From: Phocaeicola coprophilus
GTDB taxonomy: Bacteria; Bacteroidota; Bacteroidia; Bacteroidales; Bacteroidaceae
Direction: 5' to 3'
Length of the DNA stretch: 64,000 nt
Assembly: GCA_016900015.1 (NCBI GenBank)
Contig: JACJJM010000003.1
Location: 124,001-188,000 of the forward strand
Shown one piece after another: positions 39,587 to 49,909 of the stretch. A program made the position numbers and the translations under genes. Below the pieces are notes generated by a model. The model worked only from the letters and a program-made list of their open reading frames with translations, made no database searches and had not been told where the DNA came from. Within the stretch, counting starts at the first letter, position 1; every line of letters begins with the position of its first letter.

Positions 39587-42154
39587 TCAGACTTCCGCTT
39601 TGGCTTCGACCGGCAGCGCTTCAAAAGCCAGCTTGTCTTTGTCTGCCTCATCGACCTTGACCGCGAGCATGCTGCCCGGCTGAGGTTCTTTATTGATGAG
39701 CAACTCTGACAAGCCGTCCTCCAGGTAAGTCTGGATGGCACGGCGCAAGGGTCGTGCCCCATACTGAAGGTCAAAACCATGGTCGGCGATGAAGGATTCC
39801 ACCTCGTCTGACAAGGCCAGCTTGTAGCCCAGCAGTTCCACACGTTTGACCAGTTCCACCAATTCCAACTTGACAATGCGGCGGATGGCCGGACGGTCGA
39901 GTTTGTCGAAGGTGATGACCTCGTCGATACGGTTCAGAAACTCCGGTGCGAACGACTTGTTCAATGCCTTCTGGATGACTCCGCGGGCATACTCCTTGTC
40001 GTCCTCATCATGCATCCGGGCCGAGAAGCCTACACCGCGGCCGAAGTCTTTCAACTGGCGCGTACCGATGTTGGAAGTCATGATGATGACCGTGTTCTTA
40101 AAGTCAATGGTACGGCCATAGCTGTCTGTCAGACGGCCTTCGTCCATCACCTGCAACAGCAGGTTGAAGACATCGCCATGCGCCTTCTCTATCTCGTCGA
40201 GCAACACGATGGAATACGGATGGCGGCGCACCTTCTCCGTCAACTGTCCGCCTTCCTCATAGCCGACATAACCCGGAGGTGCACCCACCAGACGGGAGAC
40301 TGTGAACTTCTCCATGTATTCACTCATGTCAATACGAATCAGCGCATCGGCCGAACCGAACATATACTTAGCCAGTTCTTTGGCCAACAGTGTCTTACCC
40401 ACTCCGGTCGGTCCCAGGAAAAGGAACGTGCCGATGGGGCGGTTCGGATCTTTCAGTCCCACGCGGCTGCGCTGGATGGCACGCACCAGCTTGTCCACGG
40501 CTGCATCTTGTGCGATGATGCGGCTCGTCAGTTCCTCGCGCATGCCTTTCAGACGAACGGTTTCTGCCTGCGCCATCCGCTGCACGGGGACACCCGACAT
40601 CATCGAGACGACATCGGCTATCTGCTCTTCGTCCACCACTTCGCGGTTGTCCTTCAGGCTTTCTTCCCACGCACGCTTCATGTCGTCCAGCTTCACCTGC
40701 AAGCCTTTTTCTTCATCGCGGTAGTTAGCCGCCAACTCATAATTCTGAGCCTTCACGGCGTTCATCCGCAGCTGCTTCAGCTGGTCGATGCGCTTCTCCT
40801 GCTCCTCAATCTCCTTCGGGACGGTTATGTTGGTCAGATGCACGCGCGACCCTGCCTCGTCCATCGCGTCGATAGCCTTGTCGGGGAAGTTGCGGTCGGA
40901 GATGTAACGTTCGGTCAACTTGACACAGGCCTCCAACGCTTCCGGTGTATAGGTCACGTTGTGATGGTCTTCATACTTATCCTTTATATTGTTCAATATC
41001 TGCAATGTCTCCGCAGCCGTCGTCGGCTCCACAATCACTTTCTGGAAACGGCGTTCCAACGCACCGTCTTTCTCGATGCTCTTGCGGTATTCGTCCAGCG
41101 TCGTGGCCCCGATGCATTGTATCTCGCCGCGCGCCAATGCCGGTTTGAGCATATTGGCCGCATCCATCGAGCCCGGTGCCGAACCGGCACCCACGATGGT
41201 GTGAATCTCGTCGATAAACAGGATGACATTAGGATTGTCTTTCAGTTCCTTGAGTATGCCGCGGATACGCTCTTCAAACTGGCCGCGGTACTTAGTACCG
41301 GCCACGACGGAGGTCATGTCGAGCGAGACGACCCGCTTGTCAAACAAGATGCGCGACACTTTTTTCTCCACGATGCGCAGGGCCAGACCTTCCACGATGG
41401 CAGACTTTCCGACACCCGGCTCGCCTATCAGCACCGGATTGTTCTTCTTGCGACGGCTCAAAATCTGGGCCAGCCGCTCGATTTCCTTCTCACGTCCGAC
41501 CACCGGGTCAAGCCGTCCCAGTTCGGCGGCTTTCGTCAGATCCATGCCAAACATGTCGATGGTCGGCGTGTCGTTGACCGGCCGGCGTGTCTGCGTCTGC
41601 GGGCCCGGCGAAGCGTTCCCCGGATTGCTGTTCGACGACGGAGCTTGCCCGGGCATGTCCTCCTCGTCTTCATCATAACCGCTCATCCCGGCATTGACGT
41701 CCGCCTGTTTCAGCGAAAGCTCTTCGAACACGAGCGGATAGGTGACATCGTTTTTTTCCAGCACCTGTGCTGCCAGATTGTCATGCTGCTTTAAGATGGC
41801 AAGCAGCAAATGCTCGTCGCCCACGACTTCTTTCTTCAGCAGCCGTGCCTCCAAGATGCCCAAGCGCAGGATACGCGCACTTATTTCATCGAGCATAATC
41901 TCGTTAAATGTACTTGTATTGCGAAATGAAAGCTGTGCCTCATCCTTCCGTATGCACGCCTCAAGCTCATCCTTTATGCCTTCGATATTGACATATAGCT
42001 TGTTGCGCAATATATCCATCGCTTTCCCCGAACCTTCTTTGAGTAAGCCCAGCAACAGATGTTCCGGCCCCACATGGTCGCTGTGGAGGCGGATAGCCTC
42101 TTGCTTGCTATACACTAGAATTTCAGATACTTTCTGTGAAAATTGGTTGCTCAT
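39587..42154 (-). CDS. clpC: ClpC/ClpA-type AAA+ ATPase of Clp protease
   Basis: An 855-residue Hsp100 unfoldase that feeds proteins to ClpP. I choose the start MSNQFSQKV (an in-frame ATG six codons upstream is possible). Domains in order: Clp-N repeat (1-145), first AAA+ with GEPGVGKS and [10 protein letters not shown], a UVR-like linker ([16 protein letters not shown]), second AAA+ with GPTGVGKT and [10 protein letters not shown], and C-terminal D2-small domain. A ClpP-contacting IGF/LGF loop should lie in the second AAA+; the candidate is near GVGFSARM. It is divergent from gyrA and convergent with nothing. Confidence 0.9.
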   Translation of the reverse strand: MSNQFSQKVSEILVYSKQEAIRLHSDHVGPEHLLLGLLKEGSGKAMDILRNKLYVNIEGIKDELEACIRKDEAQLSFRNTSTFNEIMLDEISARILRLGILEARLLKKEVVGDEHLLLAILKQHDNLAAQVLEKNDVTYPLVFEELSLKQADVNAGMSGYDEDEEDMPGQAPSSNSNPGNASPGPQTQTRRPVNDTPTIDMFGMDLTKAAELGRLDPVVGREKEIERLAQILSRRKKNNPVLIGEPGVGKSAIVEGLALRIVEKKVSRILFDKRVVSLDMTSVVAGTKYRGQFEERIRGILKELKDNPNVILFIDEIHTIVGAGSAPGSMDAANMLKPALARGEIQCIGATTLDEYRKSIEKDGALERRFQKVIVEPTTAAETLQILNNIKDKYEDHHNVTYTPEALEACVKLTERYISDRNFPDKAIDAMDEAGSRVHLTNITVPKEIEEQEKRIDQLKQLRMNAVKAQNYELAANYRDEEKGLQVKLDDMKRAWEESLKDNREVVDEEQIADVVSMMSGVPVQRMAQAETVRLKGMREELTSRIIAQDAAVDKLVRAIQRSRVGLKDPNRPIGTFLFLGPTGVGKTLLAKELAKYMFGSADALIRIDMSEYMEKFTVSRLVGAPPGYVGYEEGGQLTEKVRRHPYSIVLLDEIEKAHGDVFNLLLQVMDEGRLTDSYGRTIDFKNTVIIMTSNIGTRQLKDFGRGVGFSARMHDEDDKEYARGVIQKALNKSFAPEFLNRIDEVITFDKLDRPAIRRIVKLELVELVKRVELLGYKLALSDEVESFIADHGFDLQYGARPLRRAIQTYLEDGLSELLINKEPQPGSMLAVKVDEADKDKLAFEALPVEAKAEV

Positions 42155-42194
42155 AGCCTTTTTACCTCTCATAATAATTACTATTGCAAATATA

Positions 42195-42797
42195 GGGATT
42201 TTTCAATGCCTTACATTTGTTTTTTATTATATATAACAAATAACATACCAAAATCGCGAAAAAGAGAATTTCCGGTGCACAAAGTGTCGGTAACCATCCC
42301 CTAAAAGAAGGGCGAAAAGGCAGGCCTTAACACGGCCCGACCTTACCCTAGACTCCGTCCACGGACGGAAAGGAGTCCGCGCCCGGCTAGCCTCCTTTCC
42401 GTGCGCGGGCACTGTTAAGAGGGCTTTGACTCCCAAAGTAACAGGCGGTCAATCAGCTTCTTACCAACAAGGTTCAAAGACTCGTCCGGCCACCTCTTCG
42501 CAGACTGAATTTATTTTACCCTGACAATAAAAAAACACAAGGCCTCCCGTCCCGACACTCTCCACCATAGGACCGCTCTTGAAGAAAGGCACCAGCCTTC
42601 ATTTATCATTCTTTTTCAAAACAAACCAGCACACACGGCCAGCGCATTCCTGCTTCTTGAAAAAAGCGGTCAGCAACCCGCATCCGAGCTTTTCCAAAAG
42701 CAGATTACTGTTTTTAAGAAGAAAAATATTCGGTATTTCACAAATTTGTCGTATTTTAGCATGAATTTTACGAGATGTATCATTAATATTCATTTAA
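42195..42797. other. clpC-gyrA divergent intergenic region
   Basis: About 600 bp. It contains a minus-strand -7 candidate before clpC (TATATTTG at 42187-42194, adjoining), the TGTTAAG-type repeat 42325-42419, and no supported gene. A 61-codon frame at 42579 is not credible. Confidence 0.5.
42325..42419. repeat. TGTTAAG/CTTTCCG intergenic element, copy 2
   Basis: Bounded by CCTTAACA on the left and TGTTAAG on the right as inverted ends, with an internal stem ACTCCGTCC / GGACGGA-AGGAGT and the CCTCCTTTCCGT block. Confidence 0.65.
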
Positions 42798-45290
42798 ATG
42801 CTTGAACAAGACAGAATTATAAAAATCAACATCGAAGAGGAAATGAAGACTTCGTACATTGACTACTCCATGTCAGTCATTGTAGCGAGAGCCCTCCCGG
42901 ATGTAAGAGATGGTTTCAAACCGGTCCATCGCCGCATCCTGTACGGAATGATGGAACTAGGCAACACATCGGACAAGCCTTACAAGAAATCAGCGAGAAT
43001 CGTCGGTGAAGTCCTCGGTAAATACCACCCGCACGGCGATTCATCCGTATATGGCGCCTTGGTGCGCATGGCACAAGAGTGGGCCATGCGCTATCCGTTG
43101 GTAGACGGCCAAGGAAACTTCGGTTCGGTCGACGGCGACAGCCCGGCGGCCATGCGTTACACCGAAGCCCGCCTGAAAAAATTAGGTGAGGAAATGATGC
43201 AGGACCTCTACAAGGAAACAGTCGACTTCCAGGACAACTTCGACGGCACCCTGCAAGAGCCCACCGTCATGCCAACCCGCATCCCGCAACTGCTCATCAA
43301 TGGAGCTTCGGGCATCGCTGTGGGTATGGCGACCAACATCCCTCCCCACAACCTTTCTGAAGTCATCGACGCCTGCGTGGCATATATCGAGGACAACGAC
43401 ATCGACACCGAAGGGCTGATGCACTATGTGAAAGCCCCCGATTTCCCAACGGGAGGATACATCTACGGCATCAACGGCGTGCGCGAAGCCTACGAGACGG
43501 GCCGCGGACGCATCGTCATGCGTGCCAAGGCCGAAATCGAAAGCGGCGACACGCACGACAAAATCATCGTCAACGAGATTCCCTACAATGTCAACAAGGC
43601 TGAACTCATCAAGGGCATAGCCGACTTGGTCAACGAAAAGAAAATCGACGGCATTTCCAACATCAATGACGAGTCGGACCGCGAAGGCATGCGCATCGTC
43701 ATCGACGTGAAACGCGATGCCAACGCCAGCGTCGTGCTGAACAAGCTGTTCAAGATGACGGCCCTGCAGTCGTCGTTCAGCGTGAACTGCATCGCGCTCG
43801 TACACGGACGGCCCAAGACCCTCAGCTTGAAAGACTGCATCAAATACTTCGTCGAGCACCGCCATGAAGTGGTCATCCGCCGCACGAAGTTCGACCTCCG
43901 CAAAGCACAGGAACGTGCGCACATCCTCGAAGGCCTCATCATCGCGTCGGACAACATCGACGAAGTGATACGCATCATCCGGGCTGCCAAAACGCCCAAT
44001 GACGCCATCAACGACTTGATGGCACGGTTCAGCCTGAGCGAAATCCAGGCACGCGCCATCGTGGAAATGCGTCTGCGCCAACTCACAGGACTGATGCAAG
44101 ACCAGCTGCACGCCGAATATGAAGAAATCAAACGCCAGATAGCCTATTTCGAAAGCATTCTTTCGGACGATGAAATGTGTAAGAAGGTCATCAAGGATGA
44201 ACTCATCGAAGTGAAAGACAAATATGGCGACGCACGCCGCACAGAAATCGTCTATTCTTCAGAAGAGTTCAACCCGGAAGATTTCTATGCTGACGACGAA
44301 ATGGTCATCACCATCTCCCACTTGGGCTATATCAAACGCACACCGCTTGCCGACTTCCACGCACAAAACCGCGGTGGTGTAGGCGCCAAGGGAAGCGACA
44401 CGCGCGACATGGACTTCGTCGAGAACATCTATCCGGCCACCATGCACAACACAATGCTGTTCTTCACGAAGAAAGGACGCTGTTACTGGCTCAAGGTCTA
44501 TGAAATTCCCGAAGGGTCAAAGAACTCCAAAGGACGGGCCATCCAAAACCTGCTCAACATCGACTCCGATGACATGGTGACAGCCTTCATCCGTGTGAAA
44601 ACCCTCAATGACCCTGATTATATCAACAATCACTATCTGCTCTTCTGCACCAAACACGGCACCATTAAAAAGACGTGTCTGGAGCAGTATTCCCGCCCGC
44701 GCCAAAATGGTGTAAACGCCATCAACCTTGTGGAGGGAGACAGTGTGATAGAAGTACGCATGACCAACGGTAACAATGAAATAATCATTGCCAACCGTAA
44801 TGGACGTGCCATCCGCTTCCATGAAAGCACCGTCCGTGACATGGGTCGCACGGCAACGGGCGTGAGAGGAATCACACTCGACGAAGACGGAAACGACGAA
44901 GTGGTCGGTATGATTTGCATCAAAGATCCGGCTAAAGAATCCATCATGGTGGTTTCCGAACAAGGATATGGAAAACGCTCCGACTTGGAGGATTACCGGA
45001 AAACGAACAGAGGCGGTAAGGGCGTGAAGACGCTTAACATCACGGAAAAGACCGGAAAACTTGTAGCCATCAAGTCGGTGACAGACGACAACGACCTCAT
45101 GATTATCAACAAATCAGGCATAACTATCCGCCTGAAAGTTGCTGATGTCCGCATCATGGGTCGGGCCACTCAAGGTGTCCGCCTCATCAACCTTGAAAAG
45201 CGCAACGACCAAATCGCATCTGTCTGCAAAGTGAACACAGACAATGGCGAGAACGAAAATATGATAAACGATAGTGCAACTCAAGAATGA
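42798..45290 (+). CDS. gyrA: DNA gyrase subunit A
   Basis: An 830-residue type IIA topoisomerase subunit that cuts and reseals DNA during supercoiling. The catalytic Tyr is in AMRYTEARL (about residue 120), with the winged-helix QRDR segment [19 protein letters not shown] before it. Conserved [14 protein letters not shown] and the coiled-coil tower follow, then six beta-pinwheel repeats; a GyrA-box-like [10 protein letters not shown] (near 525) supports gyrase rather than ParC. Compared with E. coli, position 87 is Gly. It is followed 38 bp later by a TPR gene on the same strand. Confidence 0.95.
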   Translation: MLEQDRIIKINIEEEMKTSYIDYSMSVIVARALPDVRDGFKPVHRRILYGMMELGNTSDKPYKKSARIVGEVLGKYHPHGDSSVYGALVRMAQEWAMRYPLVDGQGNFGSVDGDSPAAMRYTEARLKKLGEEMMQDLYKETVDFQDNFDGTLQEPTVMPTRIPQLLINGASGIAVGMATNIPPHNLSEVIDACVAYIEDNDIDTEGLMHYVKAPDFPTGGYIYGINGVREAYETGRGRIVMRAKAEIESGDTHDKIIVNEIPYNVNKAELIKGIADLVNEKKIDGISNINDESDREGMRIVIDVKRDANASVVLNKLFKMTALQSSFSVNCIALVHGRPKTLSLKDCIKYFVEHRHEVVIRRTKFDLRKAQERAHILEGLIIASDNIDEVIRIIRAAKTPNDAINDLMARFSLSEIQARAIVEMRLRQLTGLMQDQLHAEYEEIKRQIAYFESILSDDEMCKKVIKDELIEVKDKYGDARRTEIVYSSEEFNPEDFYADDEMVITISHLGYIKRTPLADFHAQNRGGVGAKGSDTRDMDFVENIYPATMHNTMLFFTKKGRCYWLKVYEIPEGSKNSKGRAIQNLLNIDSDDMVTAFIRVKTLNDPDYINNHYLLFCTKHGTIKKTCLEQYSRPRQNGVNAINLVEGDSVIEVRMTNGNNEIIIANRNGRAIRFHESTVRDMGRTATGVRGITLDEDGNDEVVGMICIKDPAKESIMVVSEQGYGKRSDLEDYRKTNRGGKGVKTLNITEKTGKLVAIKSVTDDNDLMIINKSGITIRLKVADVRIMGRATQGVRLINLEKRNDQIASVCKVNTDNGENENMINDSATQE

Positions 45291-45328
45291 CATAATAACC
45301 ACTGAATAACTATTAATTATCAATCATT

Positions 45329-46576
45329 ATGAAAAAAGTATTATTTTCCGTAGCGTTAGTCATGGCTTCCTGCGTAGCCTTTGGACAGACGAAAGCTGTC
45401 AAAGAAGCCAAAAGACAAGCTGACGCAAAGAAGTTTGCCGAAGCTGAACAGTTAATCAACTCTGCCTTGGAAAACGAAGAAACCAAAAACCAAGCAAACA
45501 CATGGAATGTGGCCGGCTACATCCAACAGAAGATTAATGAAGAAGAGAACACCAAAGCGTACTTGAAGCAGCCCTTCGACACGGTGAAGATGTACAACAG
45601 CACCTACAAGATGTTTGAGTACTTCACAAAGTGTGATGAATTGGAACAGATTCCCAACGAGAAAGGCAAGGTCAAAATCAAATATAGAAAAGCAAATGCT
45701 GCTACCATGCAACAGAATCGCCCGAACCTGATCAACGGCGGTGTGCTCTACTTCAACCAAGGCAACGACGCTGAGGCTTATAAATACTTCAGCATGTATA
45801 TCGACTCAGCCGAATACCCGATGCTGCAAGAAGCTAATATTGCCGCAACTGACAGTATGATGCCGACCATCGCTTACTATACCTCACTGGCTGCTGTCAA
45901 AATGGCCCAGGCTGCCGAAGAAAACGACAAAGCTGCAGCTGCAAAGGAATATCAAAACGTGTTGAAATACGTAGACTTGGCATCCCAAGACAAGGAAAAC
46001 GGCAAATACGCCTTGGAATTCAAATCTACAGCCTACAAAGCACTCGGCGACACTGTTAAATGGGTCGAATCCTTACAAGAAGGCATGCAAAGATTCCCGG
46101 AGCACTCTTTCTTCTTCGGAAACCTGATCGACTACTATTCCAACTCCGGAAAGTATGCTGAAGCCATCAAGTTCGCAGATGACATGATTGCTAAAAACGG
46201 CAACTCAGACTTCTACCAATACGTGAAAGGATACTTGTATCAAAACATGAAAGACTACGACAATGCCATTGCCGCTTACAAACAAGCCATCGAATTAAAG
46301 CCGGACTACACCGAAGCTTATTCAAATCTCGGTTTGTGCTATTGCCAGCAGGCCATCGCTTATGGTGAGAAGGCCGTTTCTGATATGGACGATCCCAAGT
46401 ATCAGGAAGAGCAAGCCAAAATCAAGGAATTCTACGAGCAAGCCAAACCCTATTATGAAAAAGCCCGCGAACTGGCTCCGGACAAAAAGGATTTGTGGGT
46501 CAATGGCCTATACACCATCTACTACAAACTCAACATGGGTGAGCAGTTTAAAGAAATCGAAAAGCTGATGCAATAA
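45329..46576 (+). CDS. exported TPR protein
   Basis: A 415-residue protein with a signal peptide (MKKVLFSVALVMASCVAFGQ) and several TPR-type helix pairs; the clearest are NAIAAYKQAIELKPDYTEAYSNLGLCY (about 310-340) and YYEKARELAPDKKDLWV. TPR arrays mediate protein contacts, so a periplasmic scaffolding role is likely. It follows gyrA by 38 bp and ends in an excellent terminator. Confidence 0.85.
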   Translation: MKKVLFSVALVMASCVAFGQTKAVKEAKRQADAKKFAEAEQLINSALENEETKNQANTWNVAGYIQQKINEEENTKAYLKQPFDTVKMYNSTYKMFEYFTKCDELEQIPNEKGKVKIKYRKANAATMQQNRPNLINGGVLYFNQGNDAEAYKYFSMYIDSAEYPMLQEANIAATDSMMPTIAYYTSLAAVKMAQAAEENDKAAAAKEYQNVLKYVDLASQDKENGKYALEFKSTAYKALGDTVKWVESLQEGMQRFPEHSFFFGNLIDYYSNSGKYAEAIKFADDMIAKNGNSDFYQYVKGYLYQNMKDYDNAIAAYKQAIELKPDYTEAYSNLGLCYCQQAIAYGEKAVSDMDDPKYQEEQAKIKEFYEQAKPYYEKARELAPDKKDLWVNGLYTIYYKLNMGEQFKEIEKLMQ

Positions 46577-46612
46577 GTTTCTAAACGAAGCTCTCACTTG
46601 ACAGAGATAACG

Positions 46613-46654
46613 ACGTGTGCAAATGAATTGAATTTCATTTGCACACGTTTTTTT
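46613..46654 (+). terminator. strong terminator after the gyrA-TPR operon
   Basis: A perfect 15-bp stem (ACGTGTGCAAATGAA / TTCATTTGCACACGT) with a 6-nt loop followed by seven T. Confidence 0.92.
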
Positions 46655-46719
46655 ATGATTCGACACCACCTTTTCCACTCCTTTCACATACTTCCACTGT
46701 CCGGGGGCAGCTTTAGGTC

Positions 46720-46838
46720 TACTTTTGCAATCAATTATTTTTCAACACTTTAAATATTATCCCTAAAAATTACCTATAACTTAATCAAAAAAAGTAGAAT
46801 TTTTATTTGTCATTAATCGTTTTTTATGCCTACTTTTA
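46720..46838 (+). promoter_or_regulatory. two candidate -7 boxes before the GLUG lipoprotein
   Basis: TACTTTTG at 46720-46727 is a full match to the -7 consensus. A nearer, imperfect TACTTTTA at 46831-46838 has TTG at 46807-46809 spaced 21 bp. Either could start the lipoprotein transcript. Confidence 0.4.
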
Positions 46839-46864
46839 GACAGAATACTTAATTTAATTACTTT

Positions 46865-49018
46865 ATGAAAATTTTAATCCCGGGCATTCTAATACCAGTA
46901 GCGCTCCTATCGCTCCATGGATGCCAAGAAACACAATTCGAGAGAGACAACAACAGTGTCGCATCTTCAAACACTGAAGTATTATTCACAAGCCACATCG
47001 TTTCAAGGGTAACCGACAACACATGGGAGATAGATGACCACATCGGCGTATTCATGTTCCGCACCGGAACGAGCTTATCCGATGAAACCATCATCAACTA
47101 TGCTGCCAACATGAACTACACCTACACGGAGGGAGCCAAATTTCAACCGGCAACGAGCGACGACTGCATGTATTACCCTGCAAAAGAAGCCGTGGACTTC
47201 ATCGCCTACTATCCATACAAAAGCGTAGAAAACTACACCGTCTCTATCGACCTTACCAGACAACAAGACCCGGCAGCCATCGACCTGCTATACAGCAACA
47301 ACCTGAAAAACATACAAAACACGACGGAAACACAAACACTGACTTTCAGACACCAGCTCTCCAGGCTCATTTTCCACATCAAAGCCGGAGAAGGACTAAA
47401 CGATGAAAAACTGGAAGACTTCAATGTCCTCGTCAAAAACATTCCCTCACAAGTTTCGCTCAACTTGGCTTCGGCTGCAATCACTCCCGAAGAAGCTTCG
47501 ATCAAAGACATCCACGCACTCGTACAAGGAACGACGGCTTATGCCATCGTCAGTCCGGGTGAGTCGCGCGGCAAAGAAATCACGGTTATCCTGCCTACCG
47601 GAGAATATAAATTCCAAATCTCAAACGAAAGCGCAAATTGGGAAAGCGGCTATCAATACACCTATTCGCTGACATTGAACAAAAACAACAATACACCGAC
47701 ACTGGAAGCGGAAATCGAGCCGTGGATTGACGGAAAAGGCGAAGATTTGGAAAACTCCGAAAGCGACATCATAGCCCAGCCCTGGGACGGACAGACAGCA
47801 GACACTGACTGGTATGACGCTGAAAGCAACGCGTTCACCCTGAACAATGCCAAGGAATTGGCTGGCCTTGCCAAACTGGTCAACACCGGCACTAATTTCC
47901 AAGGAAAAACCATCACCCTCTCCCAAGACTTGGACTTGAACAACCACCCATTCACCCCCATCGGCAACGACGAACATCCGTTCGCAGGTACGCTTGACGG
48001 AAATCAGAAACAAATCATCGGCTATGCTCCTCAATATATCAACGCAAACAACACCGTAGCTCTGATAGGAACCAATCAAGGGACTGTCAAAAACCTGACA
48101 ATCATCGGCAGCGGAATCATCAATTATGAGGGAAACAAAGCCTTCAAGGCCGGAAACTTCGTCGGCAACAATGCAGGCAACGTGGAAGGATGTTGCAGCT
48201 ACGTGAAAATAAGACTGGCAGCAACAGCCAGCGACAGCATACAGGTGGCCCTGGGAGGCATCGCCGGAGTCAACACCGGCAACATCTCACACTGCCAAAA
48301 CTACGGAGCTTTGGAATACACGAGTGACAACCCACAGTTCATTACAACATTTATGGGAGGAATCGCCGGACTCGTGAGAAACGGCACAGTCAGCCAATCT
48401 GACAACCATCAGAACCTGACAGCCCAAGGCTCGACCATCTCGCTGGGAGGCATCTGCGGCGAACGCAATCTCAAAGATGAAGATGGAAGCAAAATCGTGT
48501 CCAGCATCCTCACATGCAACAATTACGGCGACATCACGCTCTCAGATGCCACGGTCAGAGGATACGCAGGTGGAATCATCGGCAAAGCGGGCAACTGGGC
48601 GACTGTCCAATCCTGCGCAAACATGGGTAACATCACGACAGCGTCCGTCGCAGAAAAAGGATACATCTACGCCGGGGGCATTGCCGGAAGAGCCGTCAGA
48701 TGCACATTCCGGGATGACCGAAACAGTGGCCTCATCGAAAGTAAAAACTCAGAAAATCCCTCCTATACCTACGGAGGCGGCATAGCCGGCTACCTGTCGA
48801 GCGACTGTGAAATTCATACCTCCACCCATGCGGCTGAAGCGTCAGTGACCTCCAACGGCTGGCAGGGAGGCATTGTGGGCAACATTGCATCGCAAAGCGA
48901 AAACACCTTCGTCTACGATTGCAACCAGAACCTCGGCATGCCCAAGAAATGGATAGGCTCCGCCAAGGGGAACAATGACAAAGAGGGCGTCAGTCAAGAC
49001 ATTCATGAGGACGAATAA
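46865..49018 (+). CDS. fimbrillin-family lipoprotein with GLUG repeats
   Basis: A 717-residue surface lipoprotein. The signal ends LHGC, a lipobox. Residues about 35-290 match the Mfa-like fimbrillin fold (IGVFMF, YYPAKEAVDFIAYYPYK, LTFRHQLSRL), typical of Bacteroidota pilin or adhesin-type proteins. Residues about 330-700 carry repeated Gly-rich GLUG-like motifs (GGIAGVNTGNISHCQNYG, GGIAGLVRNGTVSQS, GGIAGYLSSDC). The combination suggests an adhesin displayed at the outer membrane. It stands alone with a repeat element directly after it. The ligand is unknown. Confidence 0.85.
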   Translation: MKILIPGILIPVALLSLHGCQETQFERDNNSVASSNTEVLFTSHIVSRVTDNTWEIDDHIGVFMFRTGTSLSDETIINYAANMNYTYTEGAKFQPATSDDCMYYPAKEAVDFIAYYPYKSVENYTVSIDLTRQQDPAAIDLLYSNNLKNIQNTTETQTLTFRHQLSRLIFHIKAGEGLNDEKLEDFNVLVKNIPSQVSLNLASAAITPEEASIKDIHALVQGTTAYAIVSPGESRGKEITVILPTGEYKFQISNESANWESGYQYTYSLTLNKNNNTPTLEAEIEPWIDGKGEDLENSESDIIAQPWDGQTADTDWYDAESNAFTLNNAKELAGLAKLVNTGTNFQGKTITLSQDLDLNNHPFTPIGNDEHPFAGTLDGNQKQIIGYAPQYINANNTVALIGTNQGTVKNLTIIGSGIINYEGNKAFKAGNFVGNNAGNVEGCCSYVKIRLAATASDSIQVALGGIAGVNTGNISHCQNYGALEYTSDNPQFITTFMGGIAGLVRNGTVSQSDNHQNLTAQGSTISLGGICGERNLKDEDGSKIVSSILTCNNYGDITLSDATVRGYAGGIIGKAGNWATVQSCANMGNITTASVAEKGYIYAGGIAGRAVRCTFRDDRNSGLIESKNSENPSYTYGGGIAGYLSSDCEIHTSTHAAEASVTSNGWQGGIVGNIASQSENTFVYDCNQNLGMPKKWIGSAKGNNDKEGVSQDIHEDE

Positions 49019-49022
49019 ACCC

Positions 49023-49118
49023 TGTTAAGTCCGTGCTCGCCAGCCTTCCTTTCGGCTCTCGGGCCGAAAGGAGGCCGCTCACGGACGGAAAGGAAGGCGT
49101 GGTCGGCTTCCCTTAACA
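49023..49118. repeat. TGTTAAG/CTTTCCG intergenic element, copy 3
   Basis: TGTTAAG at 49023-49029 and CTTAACA at 49112-49118 are inverted ends. Internally CCTTTCGGC / GCCGAAAGG forms a stem and ACGGACGGAAAGGAAGG repeats copy 2. Confidence 0.7.
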
Positions 49119-49374
49119 CGCACTTTGACGCCATACGGCACACCTGAAAAATGACGGGTAGGACCTGCAAGCAGCAAGCCCTACCCGTCTCAGCTAACCA
49201 ATTATTAACAATTAAATTTAGTAATTATGAAAGTGTCAGCTCATACGGCTTCAGCAGCAAGACACCACGTCCATGCATTCCCGGCAACTTGACCGACGCA
49301 ACGGGGATTCTCCCGTCTCACATCCTGTCTCCCGGACAACGGTTCTCTCGTGTCGTCGTCTGCCACAGCCGACA
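49119..49374. other. gap with a terminator-like hairpin
   Basis: Holds a perfect 10-bp hairpin at 49153-49189 (GACGGGTAGG / CCTACCCGTC). A 21-codon frame at 49227 (MKVSAHTASA...) is noted but has no other support. Nothing else recognised. Confidence 0.45.
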
Positions 49375-49761
49375 TCAGAAAGGAAGATCATCCTTTTCGT
49401 CCGTTGCCGCAAAGTCAACAGGCGGCACAGAAACAGGCGGCACTGCTGATTCCATCGACGCAGGAGCCGCACCCATCACACCGGGAGCAGCCACACGCTC
49501 CACTTTCCAAGCACGAATACTGTTGAACCAGCGGTCTTGCCATTGGCGTGCATCAATATCAAACGACACGGTCAGTTCCTCTCCCATCTGGATGTTAAAC
49601 TGTGCTATCTTGTCCGCGCCAAACACCTCGAAACACATCTTACGAGGATACTGGTCATGGTTCTCGATGACATATTCCTGAGCCTTCCACTCATTGCCTG
49701 TACTCTTTGAAACACCGCCTTTGGGCTGAAGTATTGCAATAATCTTACCTGTAAATTCCAT
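49375..49761 (-). CDS. DUF3127 protein with SSB-like acidic C-terminal tip
   Basis: A 128-residue protein of the DUF3127 family, conserved across Bacteroidota. The domain begins MEFTGKIIAILQPKGGVSKSTG and includes CFEVFGADKIAQFNI, an OB-like fold pattern. A Pro/Ala-rich linker follows, then a terminal DEKDDLPF resembling the DDDIPF tip with which SSB recruits replication and repair proteins. A nucleic-acid maintenance role is inferred from this and from divergence with dnaN. Confidence 0.8.
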   Translation of the reverse strand: MEFTGKIIAILQPKGGVSKSTGNEWKAQEYVIENHDQYPRKMCFEVFGADKIAQFNIQMGEELTVSFDIDARQWQDRWFNSIRAWKVERVAAPGVMGAAPASMESAVPPVSVPPVDFAATDEKDDLPF

Positions 49762-49862
49762 GATTCTATTCGATTCAATTAATTCAGTCGCGAAAGTAAC
49801 TCATTCCGACTAATTAAACGAATTTTCGAAGCCTTTTTTACAAGTGTTCCACATAAATTTAG

Positions 49863-49870
49863 TAGCTTTG
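49863..49870 (+). promoter_or_regulatory. -7 box of the dnaN operon
   Basis: TAGCTTTG matches TAnnTTTG and lies 39 bp before the dnaN start. Confidence 0.55.
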
Positions 49871-49909
49871 TCCTCCAATAATAACCAACAATCATAAATA
49901 GACAGACGT

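Noticed and set aside
40010-41794. 594-codon plus-strand frame opposite clpC
   Set aside because: It is an antisense shadow of a highly conserved AAA+ gene in a long GC-biased frame.
42579-42764. 61-codon open frame before gyrA
   Set aside because: Low-complexity Phe/Ser-rich translation, no promoter, and it overlaps the gyrA leader.
42990-43090. quinolone-resistance call from GyrA QRDR (Gly at E. coli position 87)
   Set aside because: The serine equivalent to 83 is kept and natural variation at 87 in Bacteroidota is not known to me well enough to infer resistance.
49227-49292. 21-codon leader-like peptide near the DUF3127 gene
   Set aside because: It points toward the 3' end of a convergent gene, so it leads to nothing.
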